Origin: Liolophura sinensis
Taxonomy: Eukaryota; Mollusca; Polyplacophora; Chitonida; Chitonidae
Direction of reading: 5' to 3'
NCBI RefSeq assembly: GCF_032854445.1
Contig: NC_088307.1
Coordinates: 23,076,017-23,140,016, forward strand
Length of the DNA: 64,000 nucleotides
Shown here: positions 46,741 to 57,499 of the stretch, in pieces
How positions within the stretch are numbered: position 1 is the stretch's first letter
How the letters are laid out: each line of letters begins with the position of its first letter
The notes under the pieces: model-generated
The model's database searches: none
The model's input: only the letters and a program-made list of their open reading frames with translations
Told to the model about the DNA's origin: nothing
Made by a program: the position numbers and the translations under genes

Positions 46741-47089
46741 GGCAATTGCTTGCTGTCAACACAGGTTAAATATCTCTGTTCCCGAACAAATAGTTTCAGA
46801 GTTATGATTCACAATAATGCTGTGATATTAAGGTTACGGAAGAGTTCGCCTTTCGTGATGACAAAAGCTGTCGGTTATTTTTTCTTATTGCGGTGCACAA
46901 CCAGCACAGTTTTGAACTCAGAGAAGCATAGCAGTTCTTCAACGGTAACGGTTATTTAATCTTCATAGTAGACAGATTCATTCATAGGTGTGGGATAAGA
47001 AAATAATCTGCTACCTGTATTACCAAAATTGTTGCAAATCAAGATCGGGGTATAGCCTACTTTATCAGCAATTCTAACACACGGATGCC

Positions 47090-47383
47090 ATGGTGAGTTA
47101 CGGAACTGTTATCTTGTGGTCCGTCTGTCTGTCAGTCTGTCAGCTGTACAAGACGGCATTAGCCAGGTCCCGAGGACTTAGGTACGGCACTTATCTGGAC
47201 CATACCCATCGCTTTCACCTGGCCTGGGACGTGGATTACCCCCGGGAAACTGTGAATTTCCACCTAACAGTTCGTGTTGGCACAGACCAGTGGTTTGGGA
47301 TGGGATTCTCGGATTATGGAGAGTCCACAAACGCTGATGTTCTTGTCGTGTGGACGAATTCAAGAGGAACACATTTCTTCCAG
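47090..47383 (+). CDS. DBH-like: DBH-like exon 1: signal peptide and start of DOMON
   Basis: ATG opens MVSYGTVILWSVCLSVCQLY, a good leader. RYGTYLDHTHRFHLAWDVDY begins the DOMON fold, and DQWFGMGFSDYGESTNADVL is its signature. The donor is CAG|gtgagt, phase 0. Confidence 0.93.
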
Positions 47384-50300
47384 GTGAGTTTGTGAAGTAA
47401 ACTCAGCAAGTTACCCCCTCCACAAGATTGAAAATTAAATACTCTGGGTTCACAAAATATAAAATTCAAGAAATGATATGGTTAGAGAGTCCGCCACAAT
47501 GTCGGGAGACCAGGGATCAACCCAGGTCGGGTCATACCAAAGACTTTGAAAATGATACTTGTTTCGGCCTCGCTTGGAGCTCAGTACATTCAGAAGTTAG
47601 AGTAAGGAAACATGGCTACTTAAAACCGAATATTGAATCGTATACAACCTTTTTTCATTTGCTGAAGTTCATGAGCAGAAAATGAACGATTTGTATTTAA
47701 CCTTTTGTAACTATCCTTGAAATCACATTGCTACGTGTAGATGGCGTTGTTGCCTAGATAGCAGAGACATTTCGGGAAAAACAAGTCACGAGAAAGTGTA
47801 TTCAAGATGTTTTCTGAAAGGGTCACTTCTGTTTGGATTCTACGATGAACGTGTAAGAATCATGTGTAGTTTGCATGGACCAGGGTCATCAAAATGGTCA
47901 ATCCGCTTTATATATCTTACTATCAGCAGTCGCGAATATATTTTATTTCCATATTTAAGAAGTTTTTTTTTAAAACATCTTCATGTAAATGCTTACATAT
48001 TAGCAAATTAAACATCACAACATGTAGCACAATGTCTTAAACAGAATTAGAACAAAATGCAGCGATGTTAAATGCAGTTTATTGGATGTCTCCGATCTAG
48101 AATTACTCAAAATGACGTGTTGTCATTACATTTAACATGCAGTAACATAAAACTCTTTTAAACGGATTTATACCGCATGGATCGTTTGTGCGTAATCAAA
48201 CTGATGACTAACAGATAGGAGTATATGTCTTAAAACCAAACTTCTAGACAGGAGGTTCATTTTACAATAAATAAAACTCTCCAGAATAATGACTGACCAT
48301 ATCGTAAAATGGATTACAGTTACTAGTTCGTAAATGGGCCAAGAATGGATTAGAGTTACCAGTCGGTAAATGGGCTAAGAATGGATTACAGTTACCAGTT
48401 GGTAAATGGGCTAAGAATGGATTACAGTTACCAGTTGGTAAATGGGCTAAGAATGGATTACAGTTAAGAAAATGCATGAAACGTGAATAATCCTAGCTGG
48501 ATGAGGTCTATAACAACTCTGATGGCAAATGTACAAACAGCAAGATGTACAAACAGCATAATGTACAAACAGCATGATGCACAAACAGCATAATGTACAA
48601 ACAGCATAATGTACAAACAGCATGAAGTACAAACAGCAAGATGTACAAACAGTATGATGTACAAACAACATAATGTACAAACTGCATAATGTACAAACAG
48701 CATGATGCACAAACAACATAATGTACAAACAGCATAATGTACAAACAGCATGATGCACAAACAGCATAATGTACAAACAGCATAATGTACAAACAGCATG
48801 ATGTACAAACAGCATGATGTACAAACAGTATGATGTACAAACAACATAATGTACAACCTGCATAATGTACAAACAGCATAATATATGCGGCAAGTTACCA
48901 ACACGCCGCTCCGCGAAATATAGAAAATATCTAGTTCAGTACAGTAACAGCTTAGTTTAAAAATTCCAAAAATCTACTTACCGTCGGACTTCGTCCTTAT
49001 TGCTCTACAATATTGTGGTTTGAACAGTGATTTTGTTACGACATTGAAAATAAAGTCTTTGCCTCCAGTTGTACTGTTTTTTGTGTTGAACGTTGTTTTT
49101 AGGAACTGTCCTTGCGATTTTTGACCTGGAAGGTCTATTTTGACGCCTAGATCTGTGGCGTAAATTACATTACATTTATATGGAACCAAGGTTCTTGCAG
49201 AATAATTGTGTCCTAAATGCGAGGATTTCCTAATGGGTCAAAATGGAAGAAACCAGTAAATAATATAATTACACATATTTTTTTCTCTGTTCTTGACGGA
49301 AAAAGGTGGGGGGGGGGGGGGGGGGGTAAAAAAATTGATCATTTTTGATGGTCATTTCATAATCACGATTGAGAATATACCGTCTTGTTAACAATTACGT
49401 TTGTCACATTTATAACAGTTTCGTTGTCAATCGTTTGTTCGGCGGAAAACATATGTGGGCTTTTTTCAGGATGCTTATACAGACAGCACAGGACGTTTAC
49501 ACATCGACAGGAAGCAGGACTATCACCTGACCGACGCATGGTCACGTGGTCACGAGACAGAGCTCGTGTTTAGCCGGAAGTTCGAGACTTGTGACGGGGG
49601 ATACGTCTTTGATGTAAGATTCCACTTTGTTAATTAAAAAAGCACAAGGGAAATAAATAAATGAAATAAGTATAAATTAAACTACCTGTAGAGGGAGACT
49701 ATTGGCACCCACCAGAAGTTTCTGAGTTCTTGATCAATGTCGTCACATGCTCAGTTTAAACTTTCGATTCGGCTTTGCACCAGGAGGTATATCAGGGCGG
49801 TGGTTTTCATCGAGTACAACCTGTTTCCTCCACCAATAACTTAGATCGCAGTTATGTAAGTATCATTTTTTGAAAAATATCCACAAATTCGGAATATCTG
49901 CTGTATGGCCTATTGTCAATTTACCAAAGTCAGGGCTTTATTCTAACTGTTCGTGTAAATGGTTAAATAGTACACGCCTCCTAGCACTATGGGTGAAGCA
50001 GAATTATGTAAAAAAAAAATCAAAATATGCAGTGATGTTAAATACAGTACATTAGACGTCAGTGCTCTAGAATTACTCAGAATGTAGTAGTGTTATAACA
50101 TTTAAACACATTAAAACAATACAAAGGGGCCACCCTATCAGGTGAATCCTGGTTTATGCAGGAATACAATATAAAAGATTACAGCCTAGATCGTAAGACT
50201 GGAGCAGCGACAACAGTGTGATAGTTGGCAAACCGAAGAACAGACCGACAAAGAGACAAGCAAACGTTCAGGCCGATTTCTAGAGAGCCCTTTGTCACAG

Positions 50301-53300
50301 CTGAAAATATGTTTTCGTAGCTTTTTCTTGCATGTGTCGAAGAGTTAATTTAATTTTATTGCTAAGGCAGATAAATTTACCCACATTCGGAGCATTTTTC
50401 TCAAAAGAGGTTTTCCAAAATAGAAGATTTTTTCGTAAAAATGTTGTACAGTTTTTAGTCAGATATTAAAATCTATAGAGAACCGGCGTATCCAAGACAC
50501 TTGAATTCCCGGAGAACAAAGTCAATAACGCTCGCCATGCCAAGTGTTCCACTGTTTGCCAGGCGTCTCGGCTTCTGCTAGGGCAATATCCGGCCTGGAA
50601 ACGGATCCGGAAACATATGCTCGCTCATGCGTGCTCGCTGTGCAATATCACGTTTGTTTTTCTCGACAAATGGCCTCCAGTGTTTTCATTAAAGGAGAAG
50701 CGTGATAAATTGATGAGAACAGGTCTTCCTTATTGCTGTGCCATTAGTGGAACATTCGTCTCCAGGAAGGCCCATACATGACCAATTCATGATGCGATCA
50801 TCGATTCATGAGGACATATTGTCATCGCCGTTGCTATCGTTATTCTTACGGCTGTGCTTTCTGCCCATAGCCGTCTTTTTTGGTACAACGACACTCCTGT
50901 GATTGACGAACACCTTGTACAGGATTCATCTTCAGGCAGTCTAAAACTCTAATTGTATAGGATGATGCATATGTGTAGGTACCGATATCATTTCCTTTTG
51001 AAAATCGGTTAGTACATGTCTTTGAATCATTCACCTAATGCATTGTTCGACTACTTCGTCAATGACAAATGAGGTTTCCAGGCTCTATATTCAATCTCGC
51101 TAGTCAGAATGCATCTTTTAATTAAAAAGTTTGCTAGGTGCCTGACAAAGGGCGGTAGTTTACACTTGGCATTCCGGTTTTCCTCCACCAATATGTATTA
51201 ATGTCGTTTCTGCACTATGACATTAAACATCAGTCAATGAAGGAAATAAAACATGGCAAAAAATATTCCAGTACTGCGTTTAGGAATTTAAATCGTCAGA
51301 TATTTGATCTTTCTCAGAATGGAACCACCCATATCATCTATTTCGTCGGCCGTGGAAATCCTAAATCCGTTTCCGGTGTCAATGTGACGTCACTGCATCC
51401 GGGACTTCAACGCGTGCAGCTTCTGAAACCTGATATACCGACCCCTTTGTTGCCACGTGACACGTGGACATTTGATATACTGGCGCCAAAGGTTGGTGGT
51501 TAAAATAGTCTCTGACAAAATACAAGGCTGTTTCTTATATTGCATGAACGGCCGTAAATGGGAAGGTCTTGCAGCAAGCTGCGGGCGATCGCCGGTTTCC
51601 TCCCACCACAAAGCTGGCCACCGTCGTATAAGTCAAATATTGTTGAGTACGGAGTAAAACGCCAATCAAATAAATAAATAAATATATTGAACGAAACCCG
51701 AAAATCAACATTTTTTACGATCAAGCATCAAATATACACCGGCTACATGTTTGTGTTTTCCCATTCATATCATTTCTGGCTATACACTTCTTTTCTTACG
51801 TTAAAACACATTTTGGTGGATTTATCATTGACCTTCATGTCGATGTTATAAACAACCATTACCACAAAGGTACCTTCCAACTACTATCGGTAGCATATAT
51901 CAGCAATTGTAAGAATTGTTGTGTGATATTTTATAATAAAGATAAATGCTTCAAGAACAACAGGGGATTGTTAACGATAACGATAAAAACAAAGAATTAT
52001 CTGCTGGACTCAACAGGTACGAGTACCAGGCAAAGAGACAACCTACTGGTGGTACAGGACAAAGTTACCTCCCCTTAGAAAGAAGCATCACATCATTCAG
52101 GTTTGAGGCTTTGTCTTTATTCTCTGATTCCTTTGCTCTCCATTTTTCGTAGAAATGATATGAAACATTTTGTTAATGTCTTCTCCGTATTTTTAAAGGA
52201 CGAAGTGTTTTGCTGTTTTCTTAACATTTAATTGAGGGCCTGGATATGCCATTTTTGGGTCTGCACTTTCCACTTTAATTCATGCTTTACTGTCATCTCT
52301 GCAAAATGTTTCTGCAAATTCCATCTATCTTTATTTAGCTTATTATATTTCCACATATTATTCATACAAGTTATCCTGTGTGTCACCAATAAACGGGATA
52401 GTTAAAACTTGTTTCATGGGTGACTGAGCCAGTCCACTTTTTGTTCCAGTTTGAAGGAATCATCCAAAAAGGGAACGAAAACCTGGTTCATCACATGGAG
52501 GTGTTTCACTGTGAGGTTGGTGCCAAAACAAGGATCCCGAATTTTAACGGACCTGGACTTGGTGAAGGCAAACCTCCGCGGCTGGAGAGCTGTCGAAAAG
52601 TCATCGGGGCTTGGGCAATGGGTGCCAAGGTAAACAGTTGTTGTGGAACCATCCAGCAGGCCCCCCGACCAGAACATACTGACAATATGGCTACACGTGT
52701 ACTTTCAAACTTTTCCTGACTGAACAATCGTTGATAACCAACTGACATAATGGCCATCATCTTATAGTTAAATATCATTTATATCGCTAGTTATATGCAT
52801 CTGTGTGGAATTGTAACGGTACTGTTGCTTTAAATTATACACAAAAATTTTCGATACAAGCACAGTTACTTCTTCTTTCATTACCACCAGTTCCTAGAGA
52901 GTAAGGTCGATAGAATATTAACATTCAGTGGAAGTGCCAACATAGCCTAGATACCGACCTATGACAACAATACGTATGTATGCTTTGGTTTTTACGTCGT
53001 GCCAAAACACCCGACATGACACCTTGCCAAGTCACATTATAGTAATGTTGTGCTAGCCAGTCTTGTTTCCTTACTCATCTCAGTGCTGACCGCAAAGCAA
53101 AGCAGTCTTTGATGTGAACCGGCCCCGTCCCAGGTCTGCCGACGCTCTAACCACTAGGTCTCTGGCCGTACGCTCGAAGGTCTGCCAGCAACCTGCGGAT
53201 GGTTGTGGGTTTCCCCAGGGCTCTGCCCGGTTTCCACCCACCACAATGCTGGCCGCCGTCGTATAAGTGAAATATTCTTGAGTACGGCGTAAAACACCAA

Positions 53301-56300
53301 TCAAATAAATAAATAAATAAATCTAACCATTAGGCCAGCAAAGCCAATAATATAGGGAGTTCGAAGGAATTACATATGTATTGAATATTAATGATACCGC
53401 CTAACCCAATCATATTACTTGTAACATCATTCTCAGGCCTTACCATACCCGGATGAAGCGGGATCGCCCATTGGTGGAGAGAATTACTCCCGGTATGTTC
53501 TCCTGGAAGTGCACTACAATAACCCTGGCTTGAAGACTGGTAAGCGAACACTGCGTGCTAACGATGAACAAAAGATCTGATGATGACATCACCTTTTACT
53601 GAAAATTTTAGAACAGCCACAGCACGGATCTTAAAAGCTAACAGGCAAAAAAAAACACTAACGTGATTTCAAATGAAAGACCATAAACGATTGTCCATAA
53701 AAATAGTTCTATTTATTTTTTAAAAAAATTTTCCAGCCTAGTAATAAGCATTGGGAACGTCCGATACGGAAATCTTTTGATGTCACAGACATTTTGTGTT
53801 TTCATCTCCATTCTGTTATTGAAGTTAGTCCATTTATATCATTAAACCGCTTTACACCGTGCTTTTTATTTCGCTGATACGACGGAACAGATGGAGCCAT
53901 ACACCTTGGTGTCGCCTTGACCGATTATGTTAAACGCCAACAAGTGGCATCGATGGGCTTTTTAAAAAATATATCGTATTTCTTTTAAAATAGGCGTGAT
54001 TGACCAATCAGGTATTCGTTTTTACGTGACGTCATCACTCCGGAAGTATGACGCGGGTATAATGGAGCTAGGATTAGAGTACACCAACAAAATGGCGATT
54101 CCACCTGATCAGCCTCACTTCCATCTCACTGGATACTGCGTGTCGGACTGCACTCGAGTGGTATGTACCTATCCCGGATGTATATTAATTTTTTTACTCA
54201 GATGGAGGGATTTGCGTTGCTTTCATGTGATACTTTGTTAAATGTGATGACAACACAATATTTTGAATAACATTAGACCATGGATGTGCAATTAACTCCC
54301 GTTAACACTGCTGCAATTTTGTACTTGGTCTTGTTTAAGCCCAAGTGCGAGTCTAGCATTTGACTTGCCAATATGTAAGCATTTACCTTAACAGATAGAA
54401 TATAACCTTAAGGTAAATCGAGAAGAGGCCGTATTTCACCGGTTACATGTGACAGTTTACCATTTATCACACCCTCCTTGCTGCTGTGATTTTCTTTTCT
54501 GTGATGTATATATTTTATATTGAATACTATACTGTTGCATGTATACTTTTGTATTGTATTGACTATAATTGGGACTCGAACACGGTTTTGCTAGTGTCTA
54601 CTAAGTTGTTCCGTAGGGACTTTGAATCTCCACGGCTGGGGAATTTAAATTGTTTAAATTTTTTTAAATAAATGTTAACAATATATTGATTCAATATTTG
54701 TTTCCTTGGGCTATTTTTTTTTCAATGTGAATTTCCAGGGACTACCTAGACAAGGGATCAACATATTTGCTTCTCAGCTTCACACTCACTTGACCGGAAA
54801 GAAGGCATACACCAAACATGTCCGACATGGCCAGGAATTGCCGGAGCTGAACCGGGATAATCATTACAGTCCGCATTTCCAAGAAATCCGATTATTACCA
54901 AAACCCGTTCGTGTACTTCCGGTAAAGAGTCGTTATACATTGCGGTTTTTTAAAGTTGAAGTTGGGGTTATAGAAAATCCTAAAAGGGCAATTGTGAAGA
55001 CCTTCAACTAAAAGGCAAAGAAAACACTGAAATGAAGTATTTATCAGATGAAATACCATGAAACACTGTCCAGGAAAATAGTTTGATTTATTTTTTTAGA
55101 ATTGTTCTGGAGGACTAAAATTCAATTAAAACATAGGATTCTGTTATGCTCTGTTGGGAACCAGAGAGTATCAGTGACGTCACAGCAATATTTATGATTT
55201 GAAATCGTTCCTTTTAAGGTGCATTTGTTGAATAGCTCTAAATGAAGATACATATTGAATTATGAAATATAGCAATCTATATGAGTGTCAAGTGACAAAA
55301 AGATGAAGAAAAGTTGACATTACTTCTCCCAATATGGTCAGAAAAGGCCACAGTAAAATCCACAGTCTTAAATGTGTTTTACTAGGTTGAAAAATATTCT
55401 AAAATAATACACCAAACTATTTCCGGTATAACGGTATTTCATCTAACATGTACTTCATGCAAGTGTGTTCTTTGCCTTTAATTTCTTCCCAACATTGGTC
55501 AAACTTGAATCTATTAAAAATTCTAATAGTCTGAATGAATGAAGTTTATTTTCGTAGTGGAGTAGTAAAATGTACGAGTGCAGGTCATGGGATCATAAGA
55601 CGTAACATAAAAATTTCATGACGTCATTGATTTGAGCTCTTGTTGTACTTGACGATTTAACGGTAAACTACGAAGCTTGACTAAAGGTATTAAATAAGAA
55701 ATCGGAGGTAATTCTGCCATTGAAGTCCGGAAGGACCATTAAAATCAGCCAAAAGTGTATTACATGGTAATACCAACACTTTTCTTCCACAAAGTTTGAA
55801 TGATTATTCAAATAAGAAATTTATTATTGTTTTATTTTGGTGAGCAAATAGCGCATTACTATGTTTGTAAATCACAAAGGCGTACGTGGGAAGGTCTGTC
55901 ATCAACCTGTGGACGGTCGTGGGTTTTTCCCGGGCTCTGCCCGGTTTCCTCCGACCAAAAGGCTGGCCGCCGTCGTATGAGTGAAATATTCTTGAGTAAA
56001 TCGTAAAACAAGAATCTAATAAATAACAAATAAAGTACATTTAAATCACAGAGGAATTACGCAGTCAAGAAATCATCTCTATTCTTATGTTTTCTTGTCT
56101 TCCAGGGAGACGCTCTCATCACGAGTTGTGTTGACAACACCATTGACAGACAGAATGCTACAATAGTAAGACTGAGTCTTTAACTTACACATATTTAATA
56201 CATTCTTTAATTCGACCAAGTATTACACGTGAATTACACGTCTTGAGTTTTACTGGAAATATATCTGTACTGAAAACCAAGAATTAATCGTTGTTTTACC

Positions 56301-57413
56301 AAATATAAATAATTTCACTGTAGGATTACCAGTAGATTTTTGAGTGGATGAAAACAAACAAAGCCAAGGAGAAGCTACGCCACTCACCCTTATGTAAGAC
56401 CACAACAGCGGAAGCTGGATTTGAACTCTCTACGGTATTTTTGTTGCAGGGTGGATTTGCAATTACGGACGAAATGTGTGTAAATTACGTGCATTATTAC
56501 CCGGCTGTAGAACTCGAAGTCTGTAAAAGCTCCATCACAACCAACGCTCTACACAGTTTCTTCCGATTTCTTAACAAGTGAGTGGACAAAATATCTTGTA
56601 AAGTCAGAATTCAAATCTAGAAAAGAATTTTATTTCTATGTTTATAAAGAGCATTCGCGGGGATTATCTCATTTGATCAAATTCTGGCATCCGGATTTGT
56701 TATTTGCATATGGGAAATAAACAAGTAGGTGGGTTTTAGTCGAGATCAGTTAAACAGTGCTAGTCTATGCAATCGAAACAGACATTGGTATACCAGCCGT
56801 CAACCAAAAAGGAATGTTCCTCGTCAAAAATCACAAGACCAATTCACAAAACGACGTTTAACACAAATTACCAAAGAACTAAGAAAGTATATAAGGTACG
56901 AAAATAGGACGGAATCATACAAAGAGAAGCGATCAACAGGTTTCATTGATGTACGAAAGTCCTCTGTCAGACAGGTCGTTTTATACTATAAAATAGGTTA
57001 AGCCATATCGGTATGGAAATCAAACAATTAAGGCATGAAGGACTTACCCCGCAGAGAGATTTTATTGTCTAATGAAATAATTAATCTATGTATATCGTAC
57101 TATATTCTTAATTATCTGATTTCATTTACAATGTATGTTGCCATGCGCCACTTACTCTGATTTATAATGGTTGTTTCCCTTTGCCGCCAGGTGGAGTGAG
57201 GAGAGGACGTCTCCAGGTCACGGTGACCGTGAGAACTATCAATCCATCAAATGGACCCCACTGAACGTGCACTTGTTAAACTCTCTCTACGCTTCCGCTC
57301 CTCTCTCCATGCAGTGCAACATGTCGTCTGGCAGGAGATTTCCAGTAAGCATGCGTACGAGCGGACAATCAGTTGCCAAAACCATACTGGTTTTCCGCTT
57401 CGCTAACGTTTAG
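47090..57413 (+). CDS. DBH-like: Copper type II ascorbate-dependent monooxygenase, dopamine/tyramine beta-hydroxylase-like, 579 residues (11 exons)
   Basis: Eleven exons join without a gap. Layout: signal peptide (1 to about 25), DOMON domain (about 32-170), then N- and C-terminal copper monooxygenase domains (about 195-505). The enzyme class hydroxylates the beta carbon of phenylethylamines (dopamine to noradrenaline, tyramine to octopamine) with copper, ascorbate and oxygen, in secretory vesicles. All copper ligands are kept: H246, H247 (VHHMEVF), H318 (EVHYNNP), H397, H399 (LHTHLTG), M472 (DEMCVNY). Wording is closer to DBH than to MOXD1 (RDNHYSPHFQEIR, GDALITSC, MCVNYVHYYP). Odd points: human C232 and C283, which pair, are W216 and G268; the interchain cysteines C528/C530 are missing, suggesting a monomer; no partner for C139 (human C154) is seen in the tail. 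Substrate unknown. Confidence 0.95.
47540..47600 (+). repeat. Scrap of the ACTC-tailed repeat family
   Basis: CATACCAAAGACTTTGAAAA TGATACTTG matches the start of the copy at 60205. It is the only family sequence in the first part of intron 1. Confidence 0.45.
47960..48150 (-). repeat. Dispersed repeat family B, antisense 5' part
   Basis: CATCTTCATGTAAATGCTTA, AAAATGCAGCGATGTTAAAT and GATCTAGAATTACTCAAAAT appear in order. Confidence 0.6.
48298..48468. repeat. 36-bp tandem repeat, about five copies
   Basis: The unit is made of AATGGATTACAGTTACCAGT and TGGTAAATGGGCTAAG. It is multiple-of-three, so - strand frames look open. Confidence 0.95.
48535..48890. repeat. 16-bp tandem repeat, about 22 copies
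   Basis: The unit is ATGTACAAACAGCATA with minor variants. With no stop word in any - strand frame, three long cysteine/leucine-rich frames overlap; none is a gene. Confidence 0.96.
49075..49155 (+). repeat. Family C scrap
   Basis: GTTGAACGTTGTTTTTAGGA and TTGCGATTTTTGACCTGGAA match the family centre. Confidence 0.5.
49306..49326. repeat. Poly-G tract
   Basis: A run of about 21 G, 140 bases before exon 2; such tracts form quadruplexes and are often wrongly sized in assemblies. Confidence 0.95.
49470..49613 (+). CDS. DBH-like: DBH-like exon 2: DOMON, with C139
   Basis: After TTTTTCAG it reads DAYTDSTGRLHIDRKQDYHL, matching DBH's DAW.D..G..HLD..QDY. It ends FSRKFETCDGGYVFD|gtaaga, phase 0. 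The cysteine is the equivalent of human C154. Confidence 0.93.
49890..50240 (-). repeat. Dispersed repeat family B, longest antisense copy
   Basis: CCTATTGTCAATTTACCAAA, GCACTATGGGTGAAGCAGAA, TCTAGAATTACTCAGAATGT and, further on, CAGCGACAACAGTGTGATAG are in order. Confidence 0.6.
50480..50880. other. Unique block in intron 2 of the DBH-like gene
   Basis: It is repeat-free and of even composition, with words like CGATCATCGATTCATGAGG and CATTAAAGGAGAAGC. It has no coding potential on either strand. It is a candidate intronic enhancer, by position and texture only. Confidence 0.3.
51318..51491 (+). CDS. DBH-like: DBH-like exon 3: end of DOMON and linker
   Basis: It lies between TTCTCAG and AAG|gttggt, phase 0 at both ends. 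It encodes NGTTHIIYFVGRGNP and, at the end, PRDTWTFDILAPK. Confidence 0.92.
51545..51685 (+). repeat. SINE family A, 5'-truncated
   Basis: It runs from ACGGCCGTAAATGGGAAGG to AAATAAATAAATAAAT, in the short intron between exons 3 and 4. Confidence 0.88.
52017..52100 (+). CDS. DBH-like: DBH-like exon 4: TYWW segment (28 codons)
   Basis: It lies between CAACAG and CAG|gtttga. The frame gives VRVPGKETTYWWYRTKLPP, then KKHHIIQ, exactly the part missing between exons 3 and 5. It has no internal ATG, so it is easily overlooked. The family motif TYWC is TYWW here, which removes the cysteine equivalent to human C232. Confidence 0.92.
52450..52629 (+). CDS. DBH-like: DBH-like exon 5: first copper pair
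   Basis: After TGTTCCAG it reads FEGIIQKGNENLVHHMEVFH C and closes with LESCRKVIGAWAMGAK|gtaaac. H246 and H247 are CuH ligands. The cysteine after FxGP in DBH (C283) is Gly (NGPG). Confidence 0.95.
53169..53321 (+). repeat. SINE family A, 5'-truncated
   Basis: TCTAACCACTAGG (53156-53168) and TCTAACCATTAGG (53322-53334) flank it, one mismatch. The tail ends 115 bases before exon 6. Confidence 0.92.
53437..53539 (+). CDS. DBH-like: DBH-like exon 6: third CuH ligand
   Basis: It lies between TTCTCAG and ACTG|gtaagc, phase 1 out. ALPYPDEAGSPIGGENYSRY leads to LLEVHYNNPG with H318. Confidence 0.95.
53994..54160 (+). CDS. DBH-like: DBH-like exon 7
   Basis: After AAAATAG it encodes GVIDQSGIRFYVTS, DAGIMELGLEYTNKMAIPP and LTGYCVSDCTRV|gtatgt. 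The two cysteines match human C390 and C394. Confidence 0.95.
54290..54530 (+). repeat. Dispersed repeat family B, sense copy
   Basis: TTTGTACTTGGTCTTG, AAGCATTTACCTTAACAG, GAGGCCGTATTTCACCGGTT and CACACCCTCCTTGCTGC in order, in the intron after exon 7. Confidence 0.6.
54739..54921 (+). CDS. DBH-like: DBH-like exon 8: CuM histidines
   Basis: After TTTCCAG it reads GLPRQGINIFASQLHTHLTG, LNRDNHYSPHFQEIRLLPKP and ends CCG|gtaaag. H397 and H399 bind the catalytic CuM. Confidence 0.96.
55881..56042 (+). repeat. SINE family A, 5'-truncated
   Basis: AAATCACAAAGG (55869-55880) and AAATCACAGAGG (56043-56054) flank it, one mismatch. It ends about 60 bases before exon 9. Confidence 0.9.
56106..56165 (+). 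CDS. DBH-like: DBH-like exon 9 (20 codons)
   Basis: It lies between TCTTCCAG and ATA|gtaaga, phase 0. GDALITSCVDNTIDRQNATI matches DBH GDVLITSC..NTEDR with human C466. Confidence 0.94.
56450..56577 (+). CDS. DBH-like: DBH-like exon 10: CuM methionine
   Basis: After GTTGCAG it reads GGFAITDEMCVNYVHYYPAV ELEVCKS; M472 is the CuM methionine, C473 and C488 match human C488 and C503. The donor is AA|gtgagt, phase 2. Confidence 0.95.
56760..56960 (-). repeat. Dispersed repeat family C, antisense copy
   Basis: TTGGTATACCAGCCGTCAAC, AACGACGTTTAACACAAATT and GATCAACAGGTTTCATTGAT appear in antisense order, in the last intron. Confidence 0.6.
57191..57413 (+). CDS. DBH-like: DBH-like exon 11: C-terminal region and stop
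   Basis: After GCCGCCAG it encodes KWSEERTSPGHG...WTPLNV and LNSLYASAPLSMQCNMSSGRRF, matching DBH's LY..API.M.CN, then VSMRTSGQSVAK... to TAG. After RFP the family likeness ends at a strong donor word (CCA|gtaagc, 57345), so the real mRNA may splice to a further exon and the last 22 codons may be read-through. Confidence 0.85.
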
Positions 57414-57493
57414 AGCCACATTTCGGCGCCTGTATCAGAATAGGTCAAATGTCTTTATTCTGACGTTATTCAACAAAAAGCAAGTATCTGAAA

Positions 57494-57499
57494 AATAAA
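57494..57499 (+). promoter_or_regulatory. Poly(A) signal after the DBH-like gene
   Basis: AATAAA lies 80 bases after the TAG and is not part of a SINE tail. It supports ending the transcript with exon 11. Confidence 0.6.

Noticed and set aside
48262..48904. Three overlapping long - strand frames and a repeat-protein frame
   Set aside because: They arise from the 36-base and 16-base tandem repeats.
52450..52719. Reading the DBH-like exon 5 past its donor
   Set aside because: GTAAAC after GCCAAG matches the family's exon border (AWALGAK), and the read-through has no likeness.
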